A DNA stretch of 64,000 bases, from the NCBI GenBank assembly GCA_947566075.1, contig CANOIM010000003.1, positions 1-64,000 of the forward strand. The letters run 5' to 3'. Below, piece by piece: positions 52,897-61,343 of the stretch (position 1 is its first letter; every line of letters begins with the position of its first letter). Both the position numbers and the translations under genes were made by a program. A model generated the notes under the pieces. That model was not told the DNA's origin. It ran no database searches and was given only the letters and a program-made list of their open reading frames with translations. Origin of the DNA: an uncultured Eggerthellaceae bacterium (GTDB lineage: Bacteria; Actinomycetota; Coriobacteriia; Coriobacteriales; Eggerthellaceae).

Positions 52897-52921
52897 AAGC
52901 GCACCCGGGAAGGGTGCGCTT
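52897..52921. terminator. Bidirectional terminator between glsA and the convergent membrane protein gene
   Basis: AAGCGCACCC (52897-52906) and GGGTGCGCTT (52912-52921) form a perfect 10-bp stem with a 5-nt loop. A/T ends occur on both sides, suited to both converging transcripts. Confidence 0.85.
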
Positions 52922-52951
52922 GGTTCAGGGGGATGGGCTTTCAGGTAGGGG

Positions 52952-54094
52952 CTATTCGCGCTGTTCGGTCTCCACTTCCACGGCTACGTCGCCCGCGTCA
53001 TCCTTCGCCACGTAGACATAGCCAACGGTGCCATCCACGGGCAGCTCGTTGTAGGCCACCATCTCGGCGATCTCGGCCGAGGTCGCGCTCTCCGGCATGG
53101 TCTCAAGCAGGTAGGCCGTATCCGCCCGGCGCGCCATGGCCTCGCGGAAGTCCTTGGTGCCCACGAACACCTCTTGCTTGTAGGGGTTCACCTTGAGCTT
53201 CTTGGAGCGGTAGATGATGTAGCTCAAAGCCGCGATGTTCGCGAACAGGGCGATCAGAGAGACAACGGTGTTCACGGCCGGGTTATTCACGGACTGCACG
53301 GCGAAGATGGAATCGTTGGCGAACATGGGCACCATCTGGCAGAACATGCACCACATGGAAAGCGTAAACGCGCGGTTCTGGATCCAGCCGCCCTTGTTCC
53401 AGATGAGGCCCGCGATGGTGGGCGCCAGCAGTAGCGCGATGCCACAGTACCAGGAATGGGTGGGCAGGCAGTTGTAGGTATAGCAGAAGTTCCACAGGTC
53501 GTAGGCGATGATGAACACCCAGGTCATGTCAGGCCACAGCATGTCCTGGCGCTTCTTGGAGATATAGATGCCGAACCAGCCAGTCATGCAGGCGATGTTC
53601 AAGAGGCCTGCTACGCCGTTGAATACGTTGTGCCAGCCACCGTTCAGAAGCACGCCCTCATCGGTGACGAAGCTGGAATCCCAGGCCACGATGGCGCTTT
53701 CGAAATCGCTGGCAACGGCGATCAGGATGTTGATGGCCACGATGATGAACGGGAAGGCCTTGAACCAGTGGGAGCGCCCCACCTTCGTCCAGCCGTATTT
53801 CAACATCATGAAGCCGATGCAGCCCGCGGTAGCTGCATAGACCTTCGCGTAATGGAACCATCCGCCCATGGTGGTGTAGGTGGGGTTATTGAGCGCCCAT
53901 TCAGCGCCCATGGCCGCGCTGATCTCAACCGTCAGGCAATAAACGGTCATGGCACCGCACACGCCGAAGAACATGAAGATGCCCCCTGCCTTCGTGCGCC
54001 GCGCCAGCTCATTCAGCAGGATGAGTGCCAGGAGCACCAGGATGAGCCCCGTCCATTGGTACAGCGCGTTCGGCCCGTATACATCGAACAACAT
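52952..54094 (-). CDS. Multi-pass membrane protein, unknown (resembles DUF5692)
   Basis: A 380-residue protein with roughly nine hydrophobic helices (residues about 12-315) and a soluble acidic C-terminus of about 60 residues. It is rich in Trp and contains WFHYAKVYAATAGCIGFMML and YDLWNFCYTYNCLPTHSWYC, with clustered cysteines. I recall similar sequences under DUF5692, but this is from memory. It is 15 bp downstream of the TetR gene and probably the target of that regulator. Function unknown. Confidence 0.65.
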   Translation of the reverse strand: MLFDVYGPNALYQWTGLILVLLALILLNELARRTKAGGIFMFFGVCGAMTVYCLTVEISAAMGAEWALNNPTYTTMGGWFHYAKVYAATAGCIGFMMLKYGWTKVGRSHWFKAFPFIIVAINILIAVASDFESAIVAWDSSFVTDEGVLLNGGWHNVFNGVAGLLNIACMTGWFGIYISKKRQDMLWPDMTWVFIIAYDLWNFCYTYNCLPTHSWYCGIALLLAPTIAGLIWNKGGWIQNRAFTLSMWCMFCQMVPMFANDSIFAVQSVNNPAVNTVVSLIALFANIAALSYIIYRSKKLKVNPYKQEVFVGTKDFREAMARRADTAYLLETMPESATSAEIAEMVAYNELPVDGTVGYVYVAKDDAGDVAVEVETEQRE

Positions 54095-54109
54095 CTTCGT
54101 CTCCTTTCA

Positions 54110-54712
54110 TCAGGGCCGGTCCATATGGAGCGTCTGCGCGATCACGTCAGCGATGATGGCATCATCAGCATCCGGGTGCTGGCGCAGATACCCGATCACA
54201 CCTACGATGAGCACGTAGAACGTCTCGTAGAGGTGTTCGATCCTGATCTCATGCAGGGCTGCATAGTCTTGCACGGTGGTCTGGATGATGTAGCGGGCCG
54301 TGTGGTCTGCTACGCGATTGATGAATTCCAGATACAGGGCAGCGTTCTCCTGGGAAGCCAGGGCCTTATGGAACGGGTCCTCTTCGAAGAGGCCCAGGCG
54401 CAGCAGTTTGATCACAGAGGCAAGGGCGTCATCCACCTCGCCTTCGCATCTACCCTCATTCCAATAGGTGAGCGCTTCCACATAATCATTGATGTAGTCA
54501 TCCAGCACGGCTAGGGTGACGGCGTCCTTGTCAGGGAAGTAGTGGTAGAACAGCGTGCGCGTTACCCCCACGCGCTTGGTGATGTCCTGCACAGAGGTCT
54601 TGGAGAGGCCCTTCTCCTCATAGAGCTCGCGAGCAGCAGCGATGATCTCAAGGCGTCGAAGGTCGGCTGCTCCTGATTTGGGATCTGGCTCTTTCCTCTG
54701 CTGGGCGGTCAT
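54110..54712 (-). CDS. TetR/AcrR-family transcriptional regulator
   Basis: A 200-residue TetR repressor with the DNA-binding helix-turn-helix SVQDITKRVGVTRTLFYHYF and a helical ligand domain. It is first in a two-gene operon with the downstream membrane protein. The promoter contains a repressor-type inverted repeat at 54759-54773, consistent with autoregulation. Confidence 0.92.
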   Translation of the reverse strand: MTAQQRKEPDPKSGAADLRRLEIIAAARELYEEKGLSKTSVQDITKRVGVTRTLFYHYFPDKDAVTLAVLDDYINDYVEALTYWNEGRCEGEVDDALASVIKLLRLGLFEEDPFHKALASQENAALYLEFINRVADHTARYIIQTTVQDYAALHEIRIEHLYETFYVLIVGVIGYLRQHPDADDAIIADVIAQTLHMDRP

Positions 54713-54744
54713 CCTGTTTCCTTCTCTTGAATGCTCAAGAAGAA

Positions 54745-54797
54745 GGTTATCGTTCGGATTGACACTCCGTCAATGAACAGAATCACCGAACCGTCAA
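54745..54797 (-). promoter_or_regulatory. Promoter and operator of the TetR/membrane-protein operon
   Basis: On the minus strand, TTGACG (54773-54768) and ATAACC (54750-54745) are spaced 17 bp apart as -35 and -10. The inverted repeat TTGAC-ACTCC-GTCAA (54759-54773) overlaps the -35 box and matches the form of many TetR operators. CCGTCAATG recurs at 54791-54799, a possible second half-site. Confidence 0.6.
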
Positions 54798-54809
54798 TGG
54801 TGCGATGGA

Positions 54810-54888
54810 AGGAGGACAACGGGGACGTAGGCTATTGTCCTGCTTTCTAAGAAAGCAGGACAATAGCCTACGTCCCCGTTGTCCTCCT
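54810..54888. repeat. Perfect 79-bp palindrome made of two inverted REP-like units
   Basis: 54810-54848 and 54850-54888 are exact reverse complements (39 bp each) around a single A. Each arm contains a smaller hairpin GGACAA/TTGTCC with ACGTCCCC in its loop, the same unit as at 49530-49556. It fills the gap between the TetR promoter region and the stop codon of the ppx fragment. Confidence 0.95.
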
Positions 54889-55202
54889 ATAGCAGCACGT
54901 GTTCTAGCAGATAGCCTTCGCGCACGCTGTATTTGCAAAGGGTGAGCGTCTCGGCGGCCCCTGCGCGCATCATCTCGCGGAGCAGGATGCAGCCGGGCAC
55001 CAGGGAATGCACTCGGTCAGGGGCAGCTTTCACCGCCAAGTGGGCGAAGGTGGATGGGTCTTGGGCGAGCAAGTCCAGCATCTCATCAACATCATCTGGC
55101 GTGATCTGCTTCAGCGCCTTGTCAGACTGCCTCATGCGCCCCAGCATCTTCGCCACGGCCCGCACGTTGCCGCCAATGCCGAACACCACCGGTTCTAGGC
55201 AA
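54887..55202 (-). pseudogene. C-terminal fragment of a Ppx/GppA phosphatase
   Basis: About 100 codons ending at 54887 read FGIGGNVRAVAKMLGRMRQ, then HSLVPGCILLREMMRAG and YSVREGYLLEHVL, the last third of Ppx/GppA exopolyphosphatases. The actin-like N-terminal two thirds are missing; the frame hits a stop at the junction with the next gene near 55203. No other part of ppx is present nearby. The gene was evidently cut by insertion or deletion and is not functional. Confidence 0.8.
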
Positions 55203-55204
55203 GT

Positions 55205-55966
55205 TCACCCACAGTTCATCACCTTATTGAAGATTTCGCAATTCCTGTTTTTGTCTTTGGGTATGGCGAATACAACGATATCGAAAGCATTGATAGAGGT
55301 GACAATCTGCTTGAAGATAGTTGCTACATTTTCTGGGTTTTGCTTGAACACTCCACATCCGAAGGCTCCTAAGATCAGAATCGTTGCGTTGGAGTATTGG
55401 GCAGCAACGTTGTAAATGAATTCACATCGAGAAGCTAGCGCTGCGCGGTTCTGTTCGTCGCTCACGTTTTCGATATTGTGTGATCGGTTTGGTGCGGCTA
55501 CCGAGATGACATCAGCATAGATATCTTCTTCATCATTCAGAAAACAAATGCCGGGGGAGAAGATGCCGCGGTTATCGTAGAGTCCATCATTTGGCCGTTT
55601 TCTATTGGCTGTATAAAAGGCCTCGAAGCTACTCAAGACGGGATACAGAGTTGAGCCAGCGCAAAGAGCTTCCTCTTGGGCGAGCGATCCATTTAAGAAA
55701 CCACCGCCTGGATGCTTATACGAAGCAAAGTTTAGCAGCGCTATGGAGCCTGCTGTCTTGTACTTGAAGAGAGCCTGGGTTGTTGTGAGCGAATCTATTA
55801 TTATATGGCTATCTCCGAATCCTTCTGCACGTTGAGCCGGATGTACGTTGTTGTCATCAACGATGATGGATCCCTGGATCGCCCGAAGGATGTCTTCGTG
55901 ATGGGCTTCCTTGATGTAGGCTAGATGGTCCTGGGCCTGTTGTTTCCTTTGCTCCCTTTTGTTCAT
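55205..55966 (-). CDS. TIGR02452 family protein, microbial poly(ADP-ribose) glycohydrolase-like (mPARG)
   Basis: A 253-residue macrodomain-type protein. The signature HPGGGFLNGSLAQEE, followed by ALCAGSTLYPVL, is the GGG-x6-8-QEE catalytic loop of PARG enzymes, and LGAFGCGVFKQNP is the C-terminal phosphate loop. These proteins remove ADP-ribose polymers or act on related ADP-ribose compounds, and are often carried on phage or mobile DNA. ATG 55966 follows AAGGACGG. The gene abuts the ppx fragment and is visibly AT-richer than the chromosome on the left. Confidence 0.87.
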   Translation of the reverse strand: MNKREQRKQQAQDHLAYIKEAHHEDILRAIQGSIIVDDNNVHPAQRAEGFGDSHIIIDSLTTTQALFKYKTAGSIALLNFASYKHPGGGFLNGSLAQEEALCAGSTLYPVLSSFEAFYTANRKRPNDGLYDNRGIFSPGICFLNDEEDIYADVISVAAPNRSHNIENVSDEQNRAALASRCEFIYNVAAQYSNATILILGAFGCGVFKQNPENVATIFKQIVTSINAFDIVVFAIPKDKNRNCEIFNKVMNCG

Positions 55967-56170
55967 GGCGTTCACCGTCCTTATGGTGGTTGGCATCTCG
56001 TCTGACTGTCAGTATCGATGAAACCAAGGAACATTGCTGCCCCATGAAATGGCCGTTGCCTGAATCCAATAAGCAATAGCGTGACGGGCATGTGATAAAA
56101 AAGTCACTCCCTACTTCGTATTATCGCATCCTGAATGGATAGGACCGTTCGTAGCGAAAGGATTCATGTT

Positions 56171-57016
56171 ATGAAGAACTACCTCTCTACCAGGGAGAAG
56201 GGTTGGGAATACAGCACCACTGATTATGACCCAGAAACCTATGCAGATCCGGATATCAGCATGACTGAGGGGAGCAAGGAGCTCTACTGCGATCTTCTCG
56301 CATTAATCAAAGCGCAGCAAGAAGCTCTCGGAATCACGCCCTTCGGTGCGGAACCTTCAATGTACTCTGCTGGTGGCTACTATCGTTTGGTATCGGGAAA
56401 CCCGGTTTTCAAGACGCCTTTTGGGTCAGATTATATAGGGCCTTCGCGAAGCTGGGCTCAAGGCTTTGGTGAGAAGGAACTAGGTGCACGTTTTGGCAAC
56501 AGAGAAACAGGCGAATTTCTCACCTGGTCCCGAACATTGGGTGGTCATATGCTTTGGCCAAGCCCCTCTCACAATTCTATCAATCAGCAGCGAGGAGGAC
56601 GGACCATCTGCGATCGGGTCGATTTGACTCTTGAAGAGATCCGTTGTTGGATGCTCGACTTGTCCAGTGGAGCGCTTTACAAACCCGCATTGCGAAATGC
56701 GATCGAACTGCAAGTGTCATGGTTCAAAGGGTTCAAACCCCGTAAGGATTGCTCGGCTCAGGAATGGTTCAAGAGTTTCGTGGATTTCTTTTTCCTGCAA
56801 GGGTATGTAAACGCAAAATATGAAGTCATGTCGTTGACAATGAATTCTGCAGATACCATTGCCCATCGAGCGGGAATTTCTCTCAATAGTTGCCGTGAAG
56901 GGGGCAGCGTTTACGAGGAAACCATCACTCATTTTCCCCAGTATGTCGCTAATCAGAAGATAGTTATCTTGCAGCGGACGAACGCAATGGAGCTAGCGAT
57001 CGGCTCTGTTCGCTAG
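56171..57016 (+). CDS. Protein of unknown function (possibly DUF6994)
   Basis: A 281-residue soluble protein. Notable segments are LGGHMLWPSPSHNSINQQRG and ICDRVDLTLEEIRCWMLDLS, then a helical second half. I associate the pattern S-x-N-x-x-RG followed by a DR-x-DLTLE helix with DUF6994, from memory. It is divergent from the mPARG gene, with 204 bp between, and both have low GC. No catalytic function is evident. AAAGGA precedes ATG 56171. Confidence 0.6.
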   Translation: MKNYLSTREKGWEYSTTDYDPETYADPDISMTEGSKELYCDLLALIKAQQEALGITPFGAEPSMYSAGGYYRLVSGNPVFKTPFGSDYIGPSRSWAQGFGEKELGARFGNRETGEFLTWSRTLGGHMLWPSPSHNSINQQRGGRTICDRVDLTLEEIRCWMLDLSSGALYKPALRNAIELQVSWFKGFKPRKDCSAQEWFKSFVDFFFLQGYVNAKYEVMSLTMNSADTIAHRAGISLNSCREGGSVYEETITHFPQYVANQKIVILQRTNAMELAIGSVR

Positions 57017-57064
57017 GGATGGAAGCGAACAGAGTGTATAAAGGAAGGGATGAAAGGAGAGCCT

Positions 57065-57820
57065 GTGAAGACGCTGGTTGTGGGCGACATCCATCTGAAG
57101 GCACGGAGCATCCTGCCGGAAGTGGATGATGTGCTTGAGAATGGCGCAGGAATCGAGCGCGTCGTATTCGTGGGAGATATCTGCGACGAGTGGGGCGCCT
57201 CGGAATACCAGCTCATGCGTGAACTGGAGGAGTTCGCTGATTGGGTAGAGGAACGTCGGGCAGACGGGCTTCAGATTGACGTGCTATTCGGCAATCACGA
57301 CTTCCAGTACTTTCTCAGAAAACACGGGCCTGGCACGCAGCTAGAGCTTGCGCCCTTCGTCCATGAAACGCTCTTTCCCTTGAACCTGAAGATCGCAACG
57401 TTAGTGGATGGCTTCCTCGTCACCCATGCGGGAGTAACGCAAGCATGGTGTGACGAGTATTTGGATGCGCCTGAAGATGCCGAAGAGGTGGCAGAGCAGC
57501 TCAACGAGATGCTGGAAGAGGGTTCCACCTATAGCTTAAGGAATCTCTTCACCTGCGGACCTGATCGGGGCGGGTTCGATCTGCCCGGGCCCATGTGGGC
57601 TGATAAGTACGAACTGCAAGACGATCCCCTTGAGGGCGTCCCTCAAATCGTGGGGCATACGCCAGTGGAAACTGCAACCCTCGGAGGTCATTTGCAATGG
57701 TCGCCCGATGCCGCTGAGGTCTGGTTCTGCGACACGTTCTCGCTCGCTTCGGACATGAGTCCCCTTGGGGACGGAAGCATGCTCCTGGTGGACGATGGCA
57801 CCGTGACGGTAATGAAGTAG
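57065..57820 (+). CDS. Calcineurin-like metallophosphoesterase
   Basis: A 251-residue enzyme with the five metal blocks GDIHLK, FVGDICDEWG, GNHDFQ, VTHAGVT and GHTPVETA. It is a protein phosphatase or nucleotide phosphoesterase type; the substrate is unknown. GTG 57065 with AAAGGAG five bases upstream is preferred to ATG 57050, which is too close to its purine tract. Confidence 0.9.
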   Translation: MKTLVVGDIHLKARSILPEVDDVLENGAGIERVVFVGDICDEWGASEYQLMRELEEFADWVEERRADGLQIDVLFGNHDFQYFLRKHGPGTQLELAPFVHETLFPLNLKIATLVDGFLVTHAGVTQAWCDEYLDAPEDAEEVAEQLNEMLEEGSTYSLRNLFTCGPDRGGFDLPGPMWADKYELQDDPLEGVPQIVGHTPVETATLGGHLQWSPDAAEVWFCDTFSLASDMSPLGDGSMLLVDDGTVTVMK

Positions 57821-57829
57821 CCCTAACAA

Positions 57830-58738
57830 TCAGACATCCTTGAAGAAGAGCCTCAGCTGCTCCTCTTCAAGGCGGTTTTCTAGCACTTCTCGCATCTCGT
57901 TGCCTCGAGCGATGATTGCGGCATTCATACTCAAAAGGCATTCCAAAATCTGGTTGTCTTCTGGGAGGATGCTCCCGATTTCATGTCCCGTATAGAAGCG
58001 TCTAACTTGGTATTCTTCATCAACGTAAGATTCTAAATAATTGTCTTCAATGAGATTTTTCCAGCCATTTTCACTTTCGCCAAAGCTTTTTAACCATGCT
58101 ATGCAGTTGGGGTTGAAGGAGTCGAGATGGTCATCATTGAGATAAAAGCCTTGGAGTCGGATCAATGTGATATCCCAGTAATCTTGTGAGGAGCCGGTTC
58201 TTCCATTGTTGAAATTACCACAGCAGGGAATAAAGTTTCCTATCGTATGGGTTAAGTACGCCAACAGATTTAGTTGCTTCATGACTTTAGTATCTGCTTT
58301 ACGCTCGGATTTTAATATTTGGGCGTATGTGATCCAGAGGCTATTCATCGTATCGCCCGATTTTGCCATTCTGGATGATTTTTCTCCCCAAAGGCTGTCG
58401 TAAAGAACATTGATGGCATTCGGGACGATCCATGCTGACCTTGCTCCATCACAGTCATAGTTCTTGCAGGCTTTTGCTTTAGTCTTATAATCTAACCAAC
58501 GAGTGATATACCGCTCGGGCTCTTCTTTCGATAGAAAAAGATACTTCTCAATCTTCGCCTGTTTCAGAGGTTTGCCATTATTGCGACTCGGCTGTATATG
58601 GCCCGTTTTATCGCCTTTGCAGTATGCTGTTTTAAAGTCGACGAAGCGGCTCCTCACTTCTTCTAAGCCAATCTGCTTTTTTGCAAGCGCCTCGTAGACA
58701 ACGCCAAAGTCTTTATCCTCGATTGGTTTCTTGCTCAT
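57830..58738 (-). CDS. Protein of unknown function
   Basis: A 302-residue soluble protein, Lys- and Asn-rich, from an AT-rich gene. Features are a helical start, LTHTIGNFIPCCGNFNNGRT and DYWDITLIRLQGFYLNDDH. This middle part vaguely recalls the N-x-x-RG ... D-x-DLTL pattern of the protein at 56171. The ATG overlaps the TGA of the upstream gene (ATGA), so the two are co-translated. No function can be given. Confidence 0.65.
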   Translation of the reverse strand: MSKKPIEDKDFGVVYEALAKKQIGLEEVRSRFVDFKTAYCKGDKTGHIQPSRNNGKPLKQAKIEKYLFLSKEEPERYITRWLDYKTKAKACKNYDCDGARSAWIVPNAINVLYDSLWGEKSSRMAKSGDTMNSLWITYAQILKSERKADTKVMKQLNLLAYLTHTIGNFIPCCGNFNNGRTGSSQDYWDITLIRLQGFYLNDDHLDSFNPNCIAWLKSFGESENGWKNLIEDNYLESYVDEEYQVRRFYTGHEIGSILPEDNQILECLLSMNAAIIARGNEMREVLENRLEEEQLRLFFKDV

Positions 58739-59172
58739 CACAAATATCCCTTCGGGCTGTAATTCCACGGCCCTTGCATCGGGTGAAGTTGCTGCACCAC
58801 GTGCAGCGCAAGGGTCATCATGTCATTCAGCTGCTGCTCGGTGGGCTCTCCCCACCACTCTATCGACTGAAGCGTGTCGCAGGCCGAACACGAGCCATAG
58901 TCGATTCTAGCGTACCAGTACCTGCTTGGCTGATAGCCTTGTTCCCCTATAACGAATTCGAGCGTCCCTTGATAGTTCCCATCATCTATCTGGTGAATGC
59001 GCTTCGGATCGGGCAGCGGGTTCAGAGGCGTGCCCTTGTTATCGCCGTAATCGTTGATGCATTCGACCACTTCGCGCACGAGGTCCTTGTAGGTATCGGG
59101 GCACTTTGCCGCGAAGCGGGCGCGCATCCGGTCCTTGTTCCGCATGTACGCTTCCACGAAATCATCTATCAC
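58738..59172 (-). CDS. Protein of unknown function, first of a two-gene unit
   Basis: A 144-residue protein starting at GTG 59172, behind AAGGAAGGGAG. Recognisable but unassigned segments are DFVEAYMRNKDRMRARFAAK and YGSCSACDTLQSIEWWGEP with a Cys pair. It resembles small proteins of conjugative and phage elements, by impression only. Its stop overlaps the start of the downstream gene. Confidence 0.65.
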   Translation of the reverse strand: MIDDFVEAYMRNKDRMRARFAAKCPDTYKDLVREVVECINDYGDNKGTPLNPLPDPKRIHQIDDGNYQGTLEFVIGEQGYQPSRYWYARIDYGSCSACDTLQSIEWWGEPTEQQLNDMMTLALHVVQQLHPMQGPWNYSPKGYL

Positions 59173-59280
59173 GCCTGCTCCCTTCCTTGGGTTTGCGCAT
59201 AAGAGTATGCATAGGAACATGCGACAAATACGTTACACACCCTTTCTTATGCTGGGCAAGCGAGAAAGGGAGGAGCGCAC

Positions 59281-61272
59281 ATGGCAACGGCTGGGCAAAT
59301 CGTGGAGCGAACGCCGGAACGGACGGCCGGATCCGCTTGGACGTACAAGGTTCCTGTCGAGCATATCTGGGTGCATGCGGAAGTGGTCGAAATAAGTCTA
59401 AGTTCGGAGGGCGCTATGGATTTCCTGAAAGGGTCCCCAGATATTATCAGCCGGGTTCGCGTGGACGAAAGGCGCACTGATTCGGGCGAGATAAAGGCAT
59501 CATTCAATGCAGAGATGATGAGGGCGTGCTGCCCGTTCTGCGAAGAAGGCTGCGATCAGCTGCTCCAAAGCGACCGGTGGCTTTACGTGCATGACTTCTA
59601 TGACTCCTCAAAGATCTATTGCGTGCCTATGCCGCAACCGCTGTACAAGTGCGGCGTGTGGGTAGATCATCCGTCGAACGAGACGGCGGCGTGTCTGACT
59701 CATCTGTTCTTCGGATTCCTAGACGAGGAGACCGACGGCGCAGACGGCGCTAACAGTACAGGTCCGTCTTCCGCGATGCCAGCCGTAACGAACCCCTACG
59801 GAATAGACTTCGAAGGAGTAGCGGTGCTAGACCCGCGGCAGCAGCGCCTCCCTGCCGCGGAGGTGCCGCTCGTCCGGCGAACTTTCGGCATACCGGATTT
59901 CTTTGCTGGGACCTACCGCTGCAAGCATTGCGGACGTGCGTTCGGCGTTGTCTTCCATTCCGACAACACAGCCAGCAGCCAAGAAGACCCGGAAGGAGGC
60001 CTCGGCGAGGAAATGGTCCGTCAAGAAGAGATGCGCGTCCTCGACACGCTTGCCGACCATGCGTTGCGCAGCCAGGAGCCGTACAACACCATCACCGTGA
60101 AAGACGATGAGAGCGCCGTTGTCGTGGCCCTTTCCATCGGCGGCGTGGAGCGCGAATTTGCGTTCGACACGCAGCTGGGGCTTGTTCGCATCGATGGGAA
60201 AACCTGGATGCCTGAAGGGTATCCCGAAAGCCTCTTCATGCATCCGTTCGTCACTTCGGGGATATTCGAGCAAAAGGAGGTTGTCGAGCACCTCGCCTCG
60301 CGATTGCCTTCCCTGCCGCAAGGCATTTCGTGGGAAGGGAGCGAACGCACCGTGTTCCTTTTGCTTGCGACGAACCGGTTCATCGGGTATCCGGCCTCGT
60401 TTTACGATGACGTGTTCAAAGAGTATCCTTCCACGTTCCGGGGAGCGGGTTGCCTGTTCAATGAATTCTATCCGCTTCTATCGAGGTTCCCGAGACGCTA
60501 CGAGGACATCGGCGCCTGCTATGCGCTGACGGGTCTTCCCGAGAAGAAGTCGCTCAAAAGGATACTCTACTCCCGGCCTGCGCTCCTGTTCACGCTCATG
60601 GGAAAGCCGGGCCTGCCCTTCGAAAACACCGACGTGCTTTGCCGCTTCCTTGCATTGCCGAAGAGCATTGAACTGTTTCGTGCGCTTCATAGCCGTGAGA
60701 TGGGTCTTGTCGGCTGGCGGTGCCTGACGCGTGCGAAGGGAGAGCTTGCGGTTCTGCGCCTTCTCTCCGAGATGCCTTGCGGCGAGATTGACGAACTTGG
60801 CCGCCTGCTTGGCGAAGTTCGCGCGAAATGCTCTGTTGCCGATGTGGATGCCATCGGGCGAACGCCTCTCAAAAGGCTGAAGCCGACCCTGAAAAGCATG
60901 GTCTGGCAAGCGGAGCACCCCAACGTAGACCTGGACGGACCGTACGATTACAGCGAGGAGCAGCGCTTCCTCGAAGGAAGCGTCAGCGCTTTCACGTTCA
61001 CACTGCCGCGCTGTCCGCGAGATTTCCTAAAGGCGGCCGAAGACCTGCACAACTGCATGGCGAGCCCTGCAATGCCTCTGCCGATGTCGCGCACGCGCAC
61101 CACGATATTGATATGCAAGGGCGAACAAACGGTGGGCGGGATAACCGTCACTGACGGATCTAGAGTCACTGAGGCGCTTCTGGCCTGCAATGTGCCCCTT
61201 GACTGCAATCCCGAAGTCGCCGCAGCGGTCAAGGCATGGGCCCAAGAGAAAAAGCTGTCGATAGAGGTCTGA
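59281..61272 (+). CDS. PcfJ-like domain protein of mobile-element type
   Basis: A 663-residue protein. The N-terminal third contains CCPFCEEGC and YRCKHCGRAFGVVF, likely zinc knuckles. The C-terminal portion includes CPRDFLKAAEDLHNCMAS and TTILICKGEQTVGGITV, which match the PcfJ-like pattern (a helix, then LH-x-C, then a beta strand) known from conjugative plasmids and ICEs. The function of PcfJ is unclear. GGGAGG precedes the ATG. Confidence 0.6.
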   Translation: MATAGQIVERTPERTAGSAWTYKVPVEHIWVHAEVVEISLSSEGAMDFLKGSPDIISRVRVDERRTDSGEIKASFNAEMMRACCPFCEEGCDQLLQSDRWLYVHDFYDSSKIYCVPMPQPLYKCGVWVDHPSNETAACLTHLFFGFLDEETDGADGANSTGPSSAMPAVTNPYGIDFEGVAVLDPRQQRLPAAEVPLVRRTFGIPDFFAGTYRCKHCGRAFGVVFHSDNTASSQEDPEGGLGEEMVRQEEMRVLDTLADHALRSQEPYNTITVKDDESAVVVALSIGGVEREFAFDTQLGLVRIDGKTWMPEGYPESLFMHPFVTSGIFEQKEVVEHLASRLPSLPQGISWEGSERTVFLLLATNRFIGYPASFYDDVFKEYPSTFRGAGCLFNEFYPLLSRFPRRYEDIGACYALTGLPEKKSLKRILYSRPALLFTLMGKPGLPFENTDVLCRFLALPKSIELFRALHSREMGLVGWRCLTRAKGELAVLRLLSEMPCGEIDELGRLLGEVRAKCSVADVDAIGRTPLKRLKPTLKSMVWQAEHPNVDLDGPYDYSEEQRFLEGSVSAFTFTLPRCPRDFLKAAEDLHNCMASPAMPLPMSRTRTTILICKGEQTVGGITVTDGSRVTEALLACNVPLDCNPEVAAAVKAWAQEKKLSIEV

Positions 61273-61343
61273 TCGATGGAACATCTTTGTTTCATCAGGG
61301 TGGTTATCATGGCATTCGAAAGAAGCGAGAGGAAGGTGTGTTC

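Noticed and set aside
53456..54514. 352-codon plus-strand frame opposite the membrane protein and TetR genes
   Set aside because: It spans two genes and their gap in antisense, has a His/Asp-rich shadow composition and no RBS.
54887..55189. Complete small gene of 100 codons
   Set aside because: The sequence matches only the C-terminal third of Ppx/GppA and starts in the middle of a conserved glycine motif, so it is a fragment.
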